DNA of 64,000 nucleotides. Origin: Asanoa sp. WMMD1127. Lineage in GTDB: Bacteria; Actinomycetota; Actinomycetes; Mycobacteriales; Micromonosporaceae. Numbering within the stretch: position 1 is the stretch's first letter; each line of letters begins with the position of its first letter. The translations under genes and the position numbers were made by a program. The notes beneath the pieces were generated by a model. The model ran no database searches, was not told where the DNA came from, and saw only the letters and a list, made by a program, of their open reading frames with translations. Where the stretch lies: contig NZ_JARUBP010000001.1 of NCBI RefSeq assembly GCF_029626225.1, forward strand, positions 3,906,001-3,970,000, given 5' to 3'. Below are positions 6,849 to 15,302 of the stretch, piece by piece.

Positions 6849-9440
6849 CTAGGAAGCCGAGCCGTTCGCGGAATGGGGAGAAATCCCTAACTTGTGTGCG
6901 CGGGCCGCCGCCTGCGCCCGGCTGCGCACACCCAGCCGCGCGAGCACCGCCGACACGTGATGGTCCACCGTCTTCGGGGCGAGCCGCAAGCGGCTGGCGA
7001 TGTCGGCGTTCGACAAGCCGTCGGCGAGGAGCCCGAGCACCTCGGCCTGCCGGGTGGTGAGCCCGGCCGGATGCCGGGCCGTCGTCGCCCGCGGCCCCCG
7101 CGGCACGGCGGCCATGCCCCGGCGGCGCAGGTCGCCCCGCAACCACGTGGCCGCCTGGGTGGCGCCGAGCGCGTCGAGGCCACGCAGCGCCTCGCTGGCG
7201 GCCGCCCGGTCGCCGAGCGCCAGGGCCTCCCAGCGCAGGAACCGGCCACCGCGCCGGTCCCACTCCGCGGCCGCCGCGGGCCAGTCGCCGGCGATCATCG
7301 CGCGGTACGGGGCCAGCGCGTCCACGGGCGCACGGTCGCCGCCGCCGGCCTGCCAGAACCGGAACGCCAGCTCGCCGCTGTGCGGGCCGGCGTGCTCGCG
7401 GGTGGCCCGGTCGAGGGCGTGCGACAGCTCGGCGGCGGCCCGCTCGGGTTCGCCGTACCAGCGGAAATGCTCGGCCCGCGCGCTCTTGGCCGGGCCGACC
7501 CACTGCATCTCGCGCGACGGGCGGGCGTGCTCGTCGGCCTCGTCGAGGTGTTGGCGGGCCAGGGCGCGCTCGCCGCGGGCGCCGTGGATCCGGCCGAGCA
7601 CGACCAGCGCCGGCACGCGGCCGATGCCACCCTGCGCCGGGAGCCGCAACGACTCGTCGGCGTCGGCGAGCGCGCCGGCCCAATCGCCGGCCTGGAACCT
7701 GACCGTGGCGCGGGCGCCGAGCAGGCACTGGAGATAGCCGGCGAGGTCGTGCTCCCGGGCGTCGGCCACGGCCCGGTCGAGCGCCGGCGCCGCGTCCGTG
7801 AACCGCGCCTGCTCGGCCAGGACGCCGGCGATGTTGAGCAGCGCCCGGGTCGCCTGGACGGCGTAGCCGCCCGCGACGGCGGCGGCGTGCGCGGCCTCGA
7901 GCTCGGCTCGCCCGCCCGGCCGGTCGAGCTGCATCGCCGAGGTGCCGACGTTGATCGCGGCGTGCACTGCCGTCTCGCGGTCGCCGAACCGCTCGGCCAG
8001 CGCCCGCGCCCGGTCGCCCAGGTCGATCGCCTCGTCGAAGGCGTAGTCGAACATCCGCAGGCCCGACTGGTTGCTGTAGGCCATGGCCAGCTCCTGACCC
8101 GGCGGCAACGCCTCGAGCACCGCCACCGCGCGGTCCGCCGCGGTGCGGGCCTCCGCGCCTTCGCCGGACCACCAGGCGATGCGGGAGAGCCACCGCCAGG
8201 CCGCGCCGATCGGTTCGGGGTCGCCCAACCGCTCGCGGATCGCGATCGCGGCGCGCTGCGGCGCCAGCCCGTCGGCCGCGGCGCCGGCCAGGTAGGCCGC
8301 GATCGCGAACCGCTCCAGCAGACCGGCCCGCTCGGCCGGCGGCAGGCGGTCGGCGTGCGCCACGGCCGCCCGGTAGTGCTCGGCCGCCTCCCGCCGAGCG
8401 CCCTGCCGGGCGGCCTCGGCCGCCGCGACCTGTCCCCAGTGGAGGGTGGCGGCGGCGTCGCCGGCGGCGCGGGCGTGGTGCGCCACCCGGCCCGGGTCGA
8501 CGCCGTCCGCCGCGGCCAGCGTCTCCAGCGCCAGGGTGTGCAGGGCGGCCCGCCGCCGCGGGGCCAGCGCCTCCTCGACGGCCGTGCGCAGCAGCTCGTG
8601 GCGGTAGGCGACGCCGTCGCCGGCGGGCACCAGCACGCCGCCGGCCACGCAGCGGTCGACCTGGTCGTCACGGCCGACGAGCAGCGCCTTGTCGGCCCGG
8701 GTGGGCACCACGGCGACGAGCTCGGCCAGGTCGCGGGCCGCCGCCGGCAGCGCGCGGATCCGGTCGAGGATCAGGCCGCGTACGGTCTCCGGGGCCCCGT
8801 CGCCAGCCGTGCCGAGCAGTTCGGTGAGCAGCAGCGGGTTGCCGCCGGTGAGCGCGAGCACCGTCTCGGCGTCCCGTCCGGCCCGGGCGGCCTCGGTGGC
8901 GACGCGGGCCGCCGACAGCGGGGTCAGGGTGATCCGCGTGCCGCGCAGGGCGGCCAGCACGCGGTGCAGCGGGTGGGCCGCGCCGACCTCGTCGTCGCGA
9001 TAGGTGACGACCAGCAGCGCGTTGCGCCGGCCGATCCGGCGGCCGAGCAACACGAGCAGGTCGAGGGTGGCCTCGTCGGCCCAGTGGGCGTCCTCGACGA
9101 CCAGGATCGGGCGCACCGCCGGGTGGTCGAGGTCGTCCAACAGCGCCGCGAGGATCTCCTCCGGTGTCGCGCCTGCCGCGAGCCGGTCGGCGAGCGGGCC
9201 ACCGCCGCGCTGGCGGGCGATGTCGTGCACGGGACCGAGCGCCCGCGGGGTGACCAGCGGGTCGCACCATCCCCAGTGGAACCGGGCCCGGCCGCCGGCC
9301 CGCCGGGCGAACTCGGTCACCAGCGCGGACTTGCCGACGCCGGCCTCACCGGCGACCAGCGCGACCCGCCCACCGGCCGCGCTGGCCCGCAGCAGCTCGT
9401 CGAGCACGCCCAGCGGGGCCGCTCGCTCCCACAGCTCCAC
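6849..9440 (-). CDS. LAL-type LuxR regulator with AAA ATPase, about 863 aa
   Basis: This is a large ATP-dependent regulator of the LAL/MalT class. The N-terminus has a Walker A (GEAGVGKSALVTEF, about residues 30-40), a Walker B-like segment (ILVVEDAHWADEATLDLLVLLG) and the AAA sensor region. The long middle (about 300-750) is alanine/leucine/arginine-rich and TPR-like. The C-terminal LuxR helix-turn-helix reads LTTRQAEVLGLLADGLSNADIASRLRLAPKTVDHHV. I place the start at GTG 9440 (VELWERAAPLGVL), where homology begins; GTG 9473 is an alternative. The frame stays open further upstream but there it runs antisense to the neighbouring gene's end. The effector is unknown. Confidence 0.85.
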   Translation of the reverse strand: MELWERAAPLGVLDELLRASAAGGRVALVAGEAGVGKSALVTEFARRAGGRARFHWGWCDPLVTPRALGPVHDIARQRGGGPLADRLAAGATPEEILAALLDDLDHPAVRPILVVEDAHWADEATLDLLVLLGRRIGRRNALLVVTYRDDEVGAAHPLHRVLAALRGTRITLTPLSAARVATEAARAGRDAETVLALTGGNPLLLTELLGTAGDGAPETVRGLILDRIRALPAAARDLAELVAVVPTRADKALLVGRDDQVDRCVAGGVLVPAGDGVAYRHELLRTAVEEALAPRRRAALHTLALETLAAADGVDPGRVAHHARAAGDAAATLHWGQVAAAEAARQGARREAAEHYRAAVAHADRLPPAERAGLLERFAIAAYLAGAAADGLAPQRAAIAIRERLGDPEPIGAAWRWLSRIAWWSGEGAEARTAADRAVAVLEALPPGQELAMAYSNQSGLRMFDYAFDEAIDLGDRARALAERFGDRETAVHAAINVGTSAMQLDRPGGRAELEAAHAAAVAGGYAVQATRALLNIAGVLAEQARFTDAAPALDRAVADAREHDLAGYLQCLLGARATVRFQAGDWAGALADADESLRLPAQGGIGRVPALVVLGRIHGARGERALARQHLDEADEHARPSREMQWVGPAKSARAEHFRWYGEPERAAAELSHALDRATREHAGPHSGELAFRFWQAGGGDRAPVDALAPYRAMIAGDWPAAAAEWDRRGGRFLRWEALALGDRAAASEALRGLDALGATQAATWLRGDLRRRGMAAVPRGPRATTARHPAGLTTRQAEVLGLLADGLSNADIASRLRLAPKTVDHHVSAVLARLGVRSRAQAAARAHKLGISPHSANGSAS

Positions 9441-9637
9441 AGGCCGATGGTCCCACCCCGTGGCACCGCGCACCCATGGCCGAACGGCTCGACGAACGCG
9501 GGCCGGGCGCTGGGCGCGGCGGTCATTCCCCGGCTGGGCCGGGATCCGGTGCCGCCGGGGTGGTGTTCGTGCCGATCGCGCCCCCAGCCGTCGCGCCGGG
9601 TCTTCGCGCTGTGGCGGGCGCCACGGCGGCGCGGCCG

Positions 9638-10147
9638 TCAGTCGTCGCGGTCGTCGACGCGCTGCAACAGGCCGTGGGTGAACCAGAGCCGGTGGCGGTC
9701 GGTCTCGACGAGCCAGCGGGCGGGGACCTCGGGGTCGACCTGGCGGGCGTCGGGCCAGCGGGCGAGGGTGTCGGCGACGACGCATGACCAGGGTGCGGGC
9801 GTCTCGGGCAGCGGCGGGGTCGGCGTGTCCGGCCCGCGGGCCAGGGTGCCGTCGATGACGACGTTGGCCGCGCCGACGATCGCCTGCCAGCGGAGGTCGG
9901 GCCAGAGGGGGAGGCGCCAGTGGCAGACGGTCGCCGTGACGTCGCCGAGGCGTACGGCCTCGAGGTGGTCCTCCGGGCCTAGCACCGCGTGCAGCAGGTC
10001 CAGGCCGCGCGGGGCGCGCGGCGAGTGGAGCATGGTCTGCCACCGGTTGAAGGCGGCGAGGTAGTCGGCCTTCGTGGCGCCGAGCCGGGTGTACGCGTTC
10101 CTGACCAGCTCCGGTTGGTAGTCGGCCATGCGCCGCAGCAGGGTCAT
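9638..10147 (-). CDS. hypothetical protein, 169 aa
   Basis: I do not recognise this family. It is a soluble protein rich in tryptophan, with a helical N-terminus (MTLLRRMADYQPELVRNAYTRLGATKADYLAAFNRWQTML) and a C-terminus ending RLWFTHGLLQRVDDRDD. ATG 10147 is preferred because CCGGGAG lies 7 bases upstream; a GTG 30 bases further upstream is possible. It sits between the glyoxalase-like gene (stop 40 bases upstream) and the LAL regulator (about 200 bases downstream), all leftward. The 200-base gap after it (9441-9637) shows no gene. Confidence 0.6.
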   Translation of the reverse strand: MTLLRRMADYQPELVRNAYTRLGATKADYLAAFNRWQTMLHSPRAPRGLDLLHAVLGPEDHLEAVRLGDVTATVCHWRLPLWPDLRWQAIVGAANVVIDGTLARGPDTPTPPLPETPAPWSCVVADTLARWPDARQVDPEVPARWLVETDRHRLWFTHGLLQRVDDRDD

Positions 10148-10187
10148 GGTGAACTCCCGGCGCGCGAACCCGTACACCCGGTCGAGG

Positions 10188-10526
10188 CTATTCGCTCAGG
10201 CAGAAGGGGTGACCCTCCGGGTCGGTGAGGACGACCCAGGTGTCGCCGGGCTGGCGGTCGGGCCTGGTGGCGCCGGCGGCGATGGCGCGGTCGACCGCCT
10301 GGCCGAGGTTGTCGACGGACAGGTCGAGGTGCACGTGCGTGCCCGGCGCCGGCCAGCTCGGGCCGCGGTAGTCGGCGACCCGCTGGAAGCCGAGCTTGAT
10401 CGGGCCCTCGCCGAACACGTGGAAGTCGTCGTCCTGGTGGGTGGCCGGCCAACCGGTCAGCTCGGCGTAGAAGGCGGCCAGCTTGGCCGGGTCGGCGCTG
10501 TCGAAAACGATCGTGGAGATGTCCAT
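10188..10526 (-). CDS. glyoxalase/VOC-superfamily protein, 112 aa
   Basis: A single-domain vicinal-oxygen-chelate protein with the paired beta-alpha-beta-beta-beta modules: DISTIVFDSADPAKLAAFYAELTGWPA in the first half and THVHLDLSVDNLGQAVDRAIAAGAT then GDTWVVLTDPEGHPFCL in the second. The second-module histidines and the E of DPEGHPFC are the usual ligand positions. Such small VOC proteins act as dimers in lyase, resistance or unknown roles; nothing here fixes the substrate. It is divergent from the AraC regulator at 10601 with 74 bases between them, so that regulator may control it. Confidence 0.85.
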   Translation of the reverse strand: MDISTIVFDSADPAKLAAFYAELTGWPATHQDDDFHVFGEGPIKLGFQRVADYRGPSWPAPGTHVHLDLSVDNLGQAVDRAIAAGATRPDRQPGDTWVVLTDPEGHPFCLSE

Positions 10527-10600
10527 GGCTCTCAGCGTCGCGGCTTCGTGGTGCGGGCGGCTTGAAGATTCTTGTCGTACGTGGGTCGTAGCGTGCTCGC

Positions 10601-11404
10601 ATGCAATCCGGGCGGCGGCTCGCGGCGGGGTCGGGGTTCACGATCACGTCGATGACCTGCACCGACGACCACACCCGCTGGTCGCCGGTCGAGTCCCGCA
10701 CCGGGCACGCGGTCGTGCTCCCGGTGCGTGGGCGGTTCCGCCGCATGGTCGACGGGGTGGGCGTCGACCTCGACCGCACGGTGGGCTATGTCGCGGTGCC
10801 CTTCGCCGAGGAGCGCTTCGCCCACCCGGTCGGGGGCGACCTCTGCACCGCGGTGGCGGTGTCGGCCTCGCTGTGGCGTTCGGTCGCCGGCGATCGTCGC
10901 CCTCGGGCCGCTGTCTACGTCGACGGCCCGTTGGAGCTGGCGCACCGGCGTCTCCTGCGGGCGACGGCGTCTCCTGATCGGGACTACCGGTTGGTCGAGG
11001 AGTTGGTGGCGGTCCTGGGCCGGGTGGCTCGGCAGGTCTCCACCGCGCCGGTGCCGGCCGGGGTCGGGGCCTCGGCGGCCGATCGGGTGCTCGTCGCTCG
11101 GGCTCGTGGCCTGCTCGCCGGTGACGACCCGTCGGCTCGGGGGCTGATCCCGTTGGCTGCCGGCCTGGGGGTTTCGCCTTATCGGCTGAGCCGGGCGTTC
11201 TCGCGGGAGATGGGGGTGTCGTTGACGCACTACCGCAACCGGCTGCGGGTGGGGCGGGCACTCGACCGGCTGTCCGCCGGCGAGGCCGACGGGGCCCGGC
11301 TGGCGGCGGAGCTGGGCTTCGCCGACCAGGCCCATCTGTGCCGCACCGTCCGCACCCACCTGGGCCACACCCCCACGGAGGTGCGGATGCTACTGAGCGG
11401 ATAG
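10601..11404 (+). CDS. AraC-family transcriptional regulator, 267 aa
   Basis: The N-terminal half (about 1-140) is a cupin-like sensing domain with CTDDHTRWSP, HAVVLPVRGRFRR and VDLDRTVGYVAVP. The C-terminal half (about 160-265) holds two helix-turn-helix motifs: LIPLAAGLGVSPYRLSRAFSREMGVSLTHYRNRLRV and DGARLAAELGFADQAHLCRTVRTHLGHTP, the canonical AraC/XylS pattern. TAGCGT at 10589-10594 is placed exactly for a leaderless transcript starting at the ATG. The gene's last 15 bases overlap the convergent DUF624 gene. The likely target is the divergent VOC gene. Confidence 0.88.
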   Translation: MQSGRRLAAGSGFTITSMTCTDDHTRWSPVESRTGHAVVLPVRGRFRRMVDGVGVDLDRTVGYVAVPFAEERFAHPVGGDLCTAVAVSASLWRSVAGDRRPRAAVYVDGPLELAHRRLLRATASPDRDYRLVEELVAVLGRVARQVSTAPVPAGVGASAADRVLVARARGLLAGDDPSARGLIPLAAGLGVSPYRLSRAFSREMGVSLTHYRNRLRVGRALDRLSAGEADGARLAAELGFADQAHLCRTVRTHLGHTPTEVRMLLSG

Positions 11405-12115
11405 CGGCGAAGCCGCCGGCGCCAGGCGGCGGGTCACGACGTGGAGGGCGTGGATGGCGTAGCCGACCAGGCAGGCGGCCAGGATCGGATGCACCAGCAC
11501 GGCCAGCAGCGCGGCGAGGGCGACGACGCCCGTCGCGCCGGCGACCGCCGCGGGCCGCGCGGCCGCGGCCTCCCGCAACGCGCCCCGCCACCCGACGACC
11601 GCACCCGACGCGGCGCCGCCGGCGGCCGCGCCAAATCCCGCGCCGGCGGCCGCGCCAAATCCCGCGCCGGCGCCCGCGGCGGCGCTGACGCGGTCGCCGG
11701 TCGCCGGCGCGCGTCCGCCGATTGCGGTGGCGGCGAGGTTGCGGCCGAGGGCGACCAACGCGAGCGCCGCATACCCCGCACCCAAGCCGGCGATCACGGC
11801 GGTCACCCCCAACAGCACCGCCCCGCCCGGCACCGCGCCGCCGGACAGGGCGGCGACGTCGACGGCGATCAGCCACACCCCACCCGCGACCACCGCGGTG
11901 GCCAGGGCCCCGGGAAGCAGGGCGCGGCGGAAGACCCGCGCCGCCGCGCGGATGCCCGGCCAGCGGTCGTGCACGAGGAAGTGGTGCATGGCGTAGCTGG
12001 CCGTGGCGAGCGCCGCCCCCGCCGTCAGCACGGCCAGCGACGCCACCACCGTCAGGAGGCCGAGGACCGCTACATCGGTGGCGACGCGTACGGTGTCGCG
12101 CCAGTCGGGCTTCAT
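11390..12115 (-). CDS. DUF624/YesL-like membrane protein, 241 aa
   Basis: This integral membrane protein has about five hydrophobic segments: VAVLGLLTVVASLAVLTAGAALATASYAM, LATAVVAGGVWLIAVDVAAL, VLLGVTAVIAGLGAGYAAL, and two at the end. The N-terminal half, with FLVHDRWPGIRAAARVFRRALLPG, matches the YesL/DUF624 family, which in Bacillus lies with sugar ABC importers and rhamnogalacturonan genes. Here it is the last gene of the importer operon, 4 bases overlapping the second permease. Its middle contains a duplicated segment (GAGFGAAA twice) caused by a 24-bp tandem DNA repeat. Its function is unproven; an accessory role in uptake or envelope is inferred. Confidence 0.75.
   Translation of the reverse strand: MKPDWRDTVRVATDVAVLGLLTVVASLAVLTAGAALATASYAMHHFLVHDRWPGIRAAARVFRRALLPGALATAVVAGGVWLIAVDVAALSGGAVPGGAVLLGVTAVIAGLGAGYAALALVALGRNLAATAIGGRAPATGDRVSAAAGAGAGFGAAAGAGFGAAAGGAASGAVVGWRGALREAAAARPAAVAGATGVVALAALLAVLVHPILAACLVGYAIHALHVVTRRLAPAASPLSAQ
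11617..11664. repeat. 24-bp tandem repeat inside the DUF624 gene
   Basis: Two perfect copies of a 24-bp unit (11617-11640 and 11641-11664) are followed by a third copy of only 8 matching bases. The unit keeps the reading frame and adds one GAGFGAAA to the protein, in a flexible loop between membrane segments. It looks like a recent slippage product. Confidence 0.8.
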
Positions 12116-12957
12116 CCCTTCAGGCCGCTCGTGTTGATGCCTTCGACCAGCAGGCGTTGGAAGGCCACGAAGAACAGGAAGACGGGCACCAGCGACAGCA
12201 GCGACATCGCGAACATCGGGCCGACCGCGCTCTCGCTCGTGGAGTCGATGAACAGGGTCAGCGCCACCGGGACGGTGTAGTCGCCCAGGTCCGACAGGAA
12301 CACCAGCTGGCGGAAGAAGTCGTTCCAGGTCCAGATGAACGAGAAGATCGCCGTGGTGACCAGGGCGGGCCGGCTCAGCGGCACGATCACGTGGGTGAAG
12401 ACCGTGTAGGGCGACGCTCCGTCGATCTTCGCGGCCTCGTCGAGCTCGTAGGGGATGCCGCGCATGAACTGGACCATGAGGAAGACGAAGAACGCCTCGG
12501 TGGCCAGGAACTGGGGGACCAGCAGCGGCAGGTACGGCCACGGTCCGCCGACCCAGTCGAGCTGCTTGAACAGCACGTACTGCGGGATGATCAAGACATG
12601 CCCGGGCAGCAGCAGCGTCCCGATCATGATGGCGAACCAGAACTTGCGCAGCCGGAAGCGCAGGCGGGCGAACGCGTAGGCGGCGACCAGGCAGGAGACC
12701 GCGTTGCCGACCACGGTCAGCAGCGCCACCATCGCGCTGTTGGCGAAGAAGCGGCCGAAGCTCACGTCGAAGTTCTGCCAGCCGTCGCGGAAGTTCCCGG
12801 GCGTGAACACGTCCGGCCACAGCCCGATGTTGGTCGCGATCTCCTCGCGCGACTTGACCGACGTGCCGATCATCCACAGCAGCGGATACAGCACCACCGT
12901 GAGGATCACGATCAGGATCACCAACCGCACGACGGTACGGCTGCCCGTGCGCGTCAC
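12112..12957 (-). CDS. carbohydrate ABC transporter permease (MalG type), 281 aa
   Basis: The second permease of the importer. It has six membrane helices starting with LVILIVILTVVLYPLLWMIGTSVKS, a substrate-path segment FARLRFRLRKFWFAIMIGTLLLP, and the EAA loop ELDEAAKIDGASPYTVFTHVIVPLSRPALVTT, which docks to the ATPase. The C-terminus RLLVEGINTSGLKG is typical of MalG-like subunits. GTG 12957 is used because it overlaps the stop of the first permease by four bases. No ATP-binding subunit is encoded in this operon, so a shared MsiK-like ATPase elsewhere in the genome is expected. The context suggests uronate oligomers as substrate. Confidence 0.93.
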   Translation of the reverse strand: MTRTGSRTVVRLVILIVILTVVLYPLLWMIGTSVKSREEIATNIGLWPDVFTPGNFRDGWQNFDVSFGRFFANSAMVALLTVVGNAVSCLVAAYAFARLRFRLRKFWFAIMIGTLLLPGHVLIIPQYVLFKQLDWVGGPWPYLPLLVPQFLATEAFFVFLMVQFMRGIPYELDEAAKIDGASPYTVFTHVIVPLSRPALVTTAIFSFIWTWNDFFRQLVFLSDLGDYTVPVALTLFIDSTSESAVGPMFAMSLLSLVPVFLFFVAFQRLLVEGINTSGLKG

Positions 12958-13937
12958 CGGTCCTCCCCGTCCGCGTAGTGGACCCAGAACCGGCCCGTGG
13001 TGAACAGCACCACCGTGATCAGCGCGATCGCCACCAGGAACACCCACGCCAGTGCCGACGCGTAGCCCATCCGCAGCTCGGTGAAGCCCTTGATGTAGAG
13101 GTTGAGTGTGTACATCAGCGTCGAGTCGACCGGCCCGCCGGTCCCGTTGCTGAGCACGAAGGCGGCCGTGAAGCCCTGGAAGCCGTTGATCGTCTCCAGC
13201 ACCAGGTTGAAGAAGATGACCGGCGACAGCATCGGCAGGGTGACCGCCCGGAACTGCCGCCACGCGTTGGCGCCGTCGACCGACGCCGCCTCGTAGAGCT
13301 CGACCGGGATCTGCTTCAGCCCGGCCAGGAAGATCACCATCGGGGCGCCGAACTGCCAGATCGCCAGCGCCATCAGGGTTTCGAGCGCGAAGCGCGGGTC
13401 GTTGACCCACGGGGCGCCCTCGATGCCGAACAGGCCGAGCAGCGAGTTGAACGCGCCGTCGCGGTTGAACATGTTGACCCAGACGATGGCGAGCGCGACG
13501 CTGCCGCCGAGCAGCGACGGCAGGTAGAACAGCCCGCGGAACAGGCCGACACCGCGGAACGCCCGGTTGAGCAGCAGCGCGACGCCGAGCGCGGCGGCCA
13601 GCTTCAACGGCACGGCGACCACCGCGAAGGTGATCGTCACCCGCACCGCGTGCCAGAACGACGGGTCGGCCGTGAACATCGTGCGGTAGTTGTCGAAGCC
13701 CACCCACTCGACCGCGGAGAAGTCCGAGAGCGCGTCGTAGTTGGTGAAGGAGAGATAGAGGGACAGCAGCATCGGGACGGCGGTGATGCCCATCAACCCG
13801 AGCAGCCACGGCGACAGGAAGACGTAGCCGGCGAGGTTCTCCCGGCGGCGCGGGCCACCCCGGCCCCGCCGACTGGCGGGACCGGGGGAGGCGGGGCCGG
13901 TGGGCAGGGCCGCCGGCGGCGCGGTGCTGATGGCCAA
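12954..13937 (-). CDS. carbohydrate ABC transporter permease (MalF type), 327 aa
   Basis: The first permease. A basic, proline-rich cytoplasmic tail of about 35 residues precedes the first helix (LAGYVFLSPWLLGLMGITAVPMLLSLYLSFTNYD). Further helices lie around 105-125, 140-160, 190-215, 240-260 and 290-310. The EAA loop reads ELYEAASVDGANAWRQFRAVTLPML. It sits between the binding protein (3 bases upstream) and the MalG-type permease (4-base overlap), so the importer subunits are made in equal amounts. The substrate is inferred from the neighbouring pectin and uronate genes. Confidence 0.93.
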   Translation of the reverse strand: MAISTAPPAALPTGPASPGPASRRGRGGPRRRENLAGYVFLSPWLLGLMGITAVPMLLSLYLSFTNYDALSDFSAVEWVGFDNYRTMFTADPSFWHAVRVTITFAVVAVPLKLAAALGVALLLNRAFRGVGLFRGLFYLPSLLGGSVALAIVWVNMFNRDGAFNSLLGLFGIEGAPWVNDPRFALETLMALAIWQFGAPMVIFLAGLKQIPVELYEAASVDGANAWRQFRAVTLPMLSPVIFFNLVLETINGFQGFTAAFVLSNGTGGPVDSTLMYTLNLYIKGFTELRMGYASALAWVFLVAIALITVVLFTTGRFWVHYADGEDR

Positions 13938-13940
13938 GGG

Positions 13941-15296
13941 TCAGGCCTGTCCGATCGCGGCCTTGCAGGCGGCGATGTATGCCGCGGCGGCCTGTTCCGG
14001 ACTCTGGCGACCGAACTGCACCTCTTCGGCGGCCTTGATGAGCTCGGAGCGCACCTTGCTGTGCCCCTTGAGCGGCACCTGCGGCGACGCGCCGAACTTC
14101 GCGCCGAGCTCGGTCTGCACGGCGATGGACTGCTTCATGTTGGCGTCCGTCACGGTCTCCGACACCGCCTTGCGAATGTCCAGGTTGGACGGCAGGCCGC
14201 GGTCGGTGCCGAGCACCTGGGCCGCCTCGGGGTCGTTGGACAGGAAGTTGATGACGTCGACCGCGATGTCCTTGTGCTCGCTGCCGCGGAACACCGAGAA
14301 GTACATGGACGCCCGGGCCCACTGCGCGCTCGGGTCACCGGGGTAGGCGACCACGCCCAGCTCGTCCTTGGTGTTCTTCTTCAGCTCCGGCATCTGGTTG
14401 GCCCACACCCACGAGGTGCCGGCCTTGCCGGTGACCACCAGCTGCTTGCTGATGTCGGTGACGTTGCCCTCGTGGATGACGTCGGGCGTCGGGGTCGCGC
14501 CCCGGTCCCGCGCGCCCTTCCAGAGGGTGAACCAGCCGGCCACGTCCTGCTCGGTGAACCCGAGCTGCTTGTCCTTGTAGAGGTCCTTGCCCTGCTGGCG
14601 CAGCCACACCCAGAACGCCTTGTAGTCGGCGCTCGGGTCCTGGGTGCCGGGCACCTTGGCGACCTTCGACACGTTCTCGGCCCAGGCGATGTGGTCCTCC
14701 CAGCTCTGGCCCGTCGTCGGCGGCTGCAGCTTGTGCTTGTCGAGCAGCGTCTTGTTGTAGACCAGGCCCTGCGTGTTCTCGCCGAACGCGACGCCGGCCA
14801 GCTTGCCGTCGACGACGCCGTACTGCCATAGGCTTTCCGGGAACTTCGACAGGTCGAGCTTGCCACCGTCCTTGTAGGACGTGAGGTCGAGCGTGACGTT
14901 GCGGGACGCGTACTCCGTGAGGTAGTTGTCGTCGATCTGGAAGAGGTCCGGCGCGTCGCCGCCGGCGGTCAGGGTGGCCAGCTTGTCGAAGTAGCCCTGG
15001 TTGGCCTGCCACGTCTTCTTGAACGTCACGTTGGGGTGCTTCTTGGTGTAGAGCGCCAGCGCGTCCTCGGTCAGCTTCGCGCGGCCCTCGGCGCCCCACC
15101 AGAAGATGGAGAGCTCGATCGGCTTGTTGGGATCGTCGGCGGCGCCGCCGTCGTCACCGCACGCGGCGGCGGTCAGCGCGAGGGGGATGGCGACGAGCGC
15201 GGCCAGCAGGCGTCGCCGCAGGCCAGGCCCGGAAAAGGCGGTACGGTGGTGGCGCGTGGCCGGCTCGACCGCACGCGGGGATGGTGCGCGGTGCAT
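13941..15296 (-). CDS. sugar-binding lipoprotein of ABC importer, 451 aa
   Basis: This is an extracytoplasmic solute-binding protein (cluster B/SBP_bac_1 type). It has a long N-terminal signal with a lipobox LTAAAC, whose cysteine is about residue 46, followed by GDDGGAADDPNKPIELSIFWWGAEGRAKL. Tryptophan-rich binding segments (WQANQGYFDKLATLTAGGDAPDLFQIDDNYLTEYA, WVWANQMPEL) and C-terminal helices fit oligosaccharide binders. It lies 6 bases after the LacI regulator gene and directly before both permeases. The gene context points to oligogalacturonides or unsaturated uronates; binding tests are needed to know. Confidence 0.92.
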   Translation of the reverse strand: MHRAPSPRAVEPATRHHRTAFSGPGLRRRLLAALVAIPLALTAAACGDDGGAADDPNKPIELSIFWWGAEGRAKLTEDALALYTKKHPNVTFKKTWQANQGYFDKLATLTAGGDAPDLFQIDDNYLTEYASRNVTLDLTSYKDGGKLDLSKFPESLWQYGVVDGKLAGVAFGENTQGLVYNKTLLDKHKLQPPTTGQSWEDHIAWAENVSKVAKVPGTQDPSADYKAFWVWLRQQGKDLYKDKQLGFTEQDVAGWFTLWKGARDRGATPTPDVIHEGNVTDISKQLVVTGKAGTSWVWANQMPELKKNTKDELGVVAYPGDPSAQWARASMYFSVFRGSEHKDIAVDVINFLSNDPEAAQVLGTDRGLPSNLDIRKAVSETVTDANMKQSIAVQTELGAKFGASPQVPLKGHSKVRSELIKAAEEVQFGRQSPEQAAAAYIAACKAAIGQA

Positions 15297-15302
15297 GTGC
15301 GC

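Noticed and set aside
9441-10043. Upstream extension of the LAL regulator by about 200 residues
   Set aside because: The extra part is arginine/proline-rich, has no domain and runs through the neighbouring 9638 gene in another frame. The ATPase domain begins at 9440.
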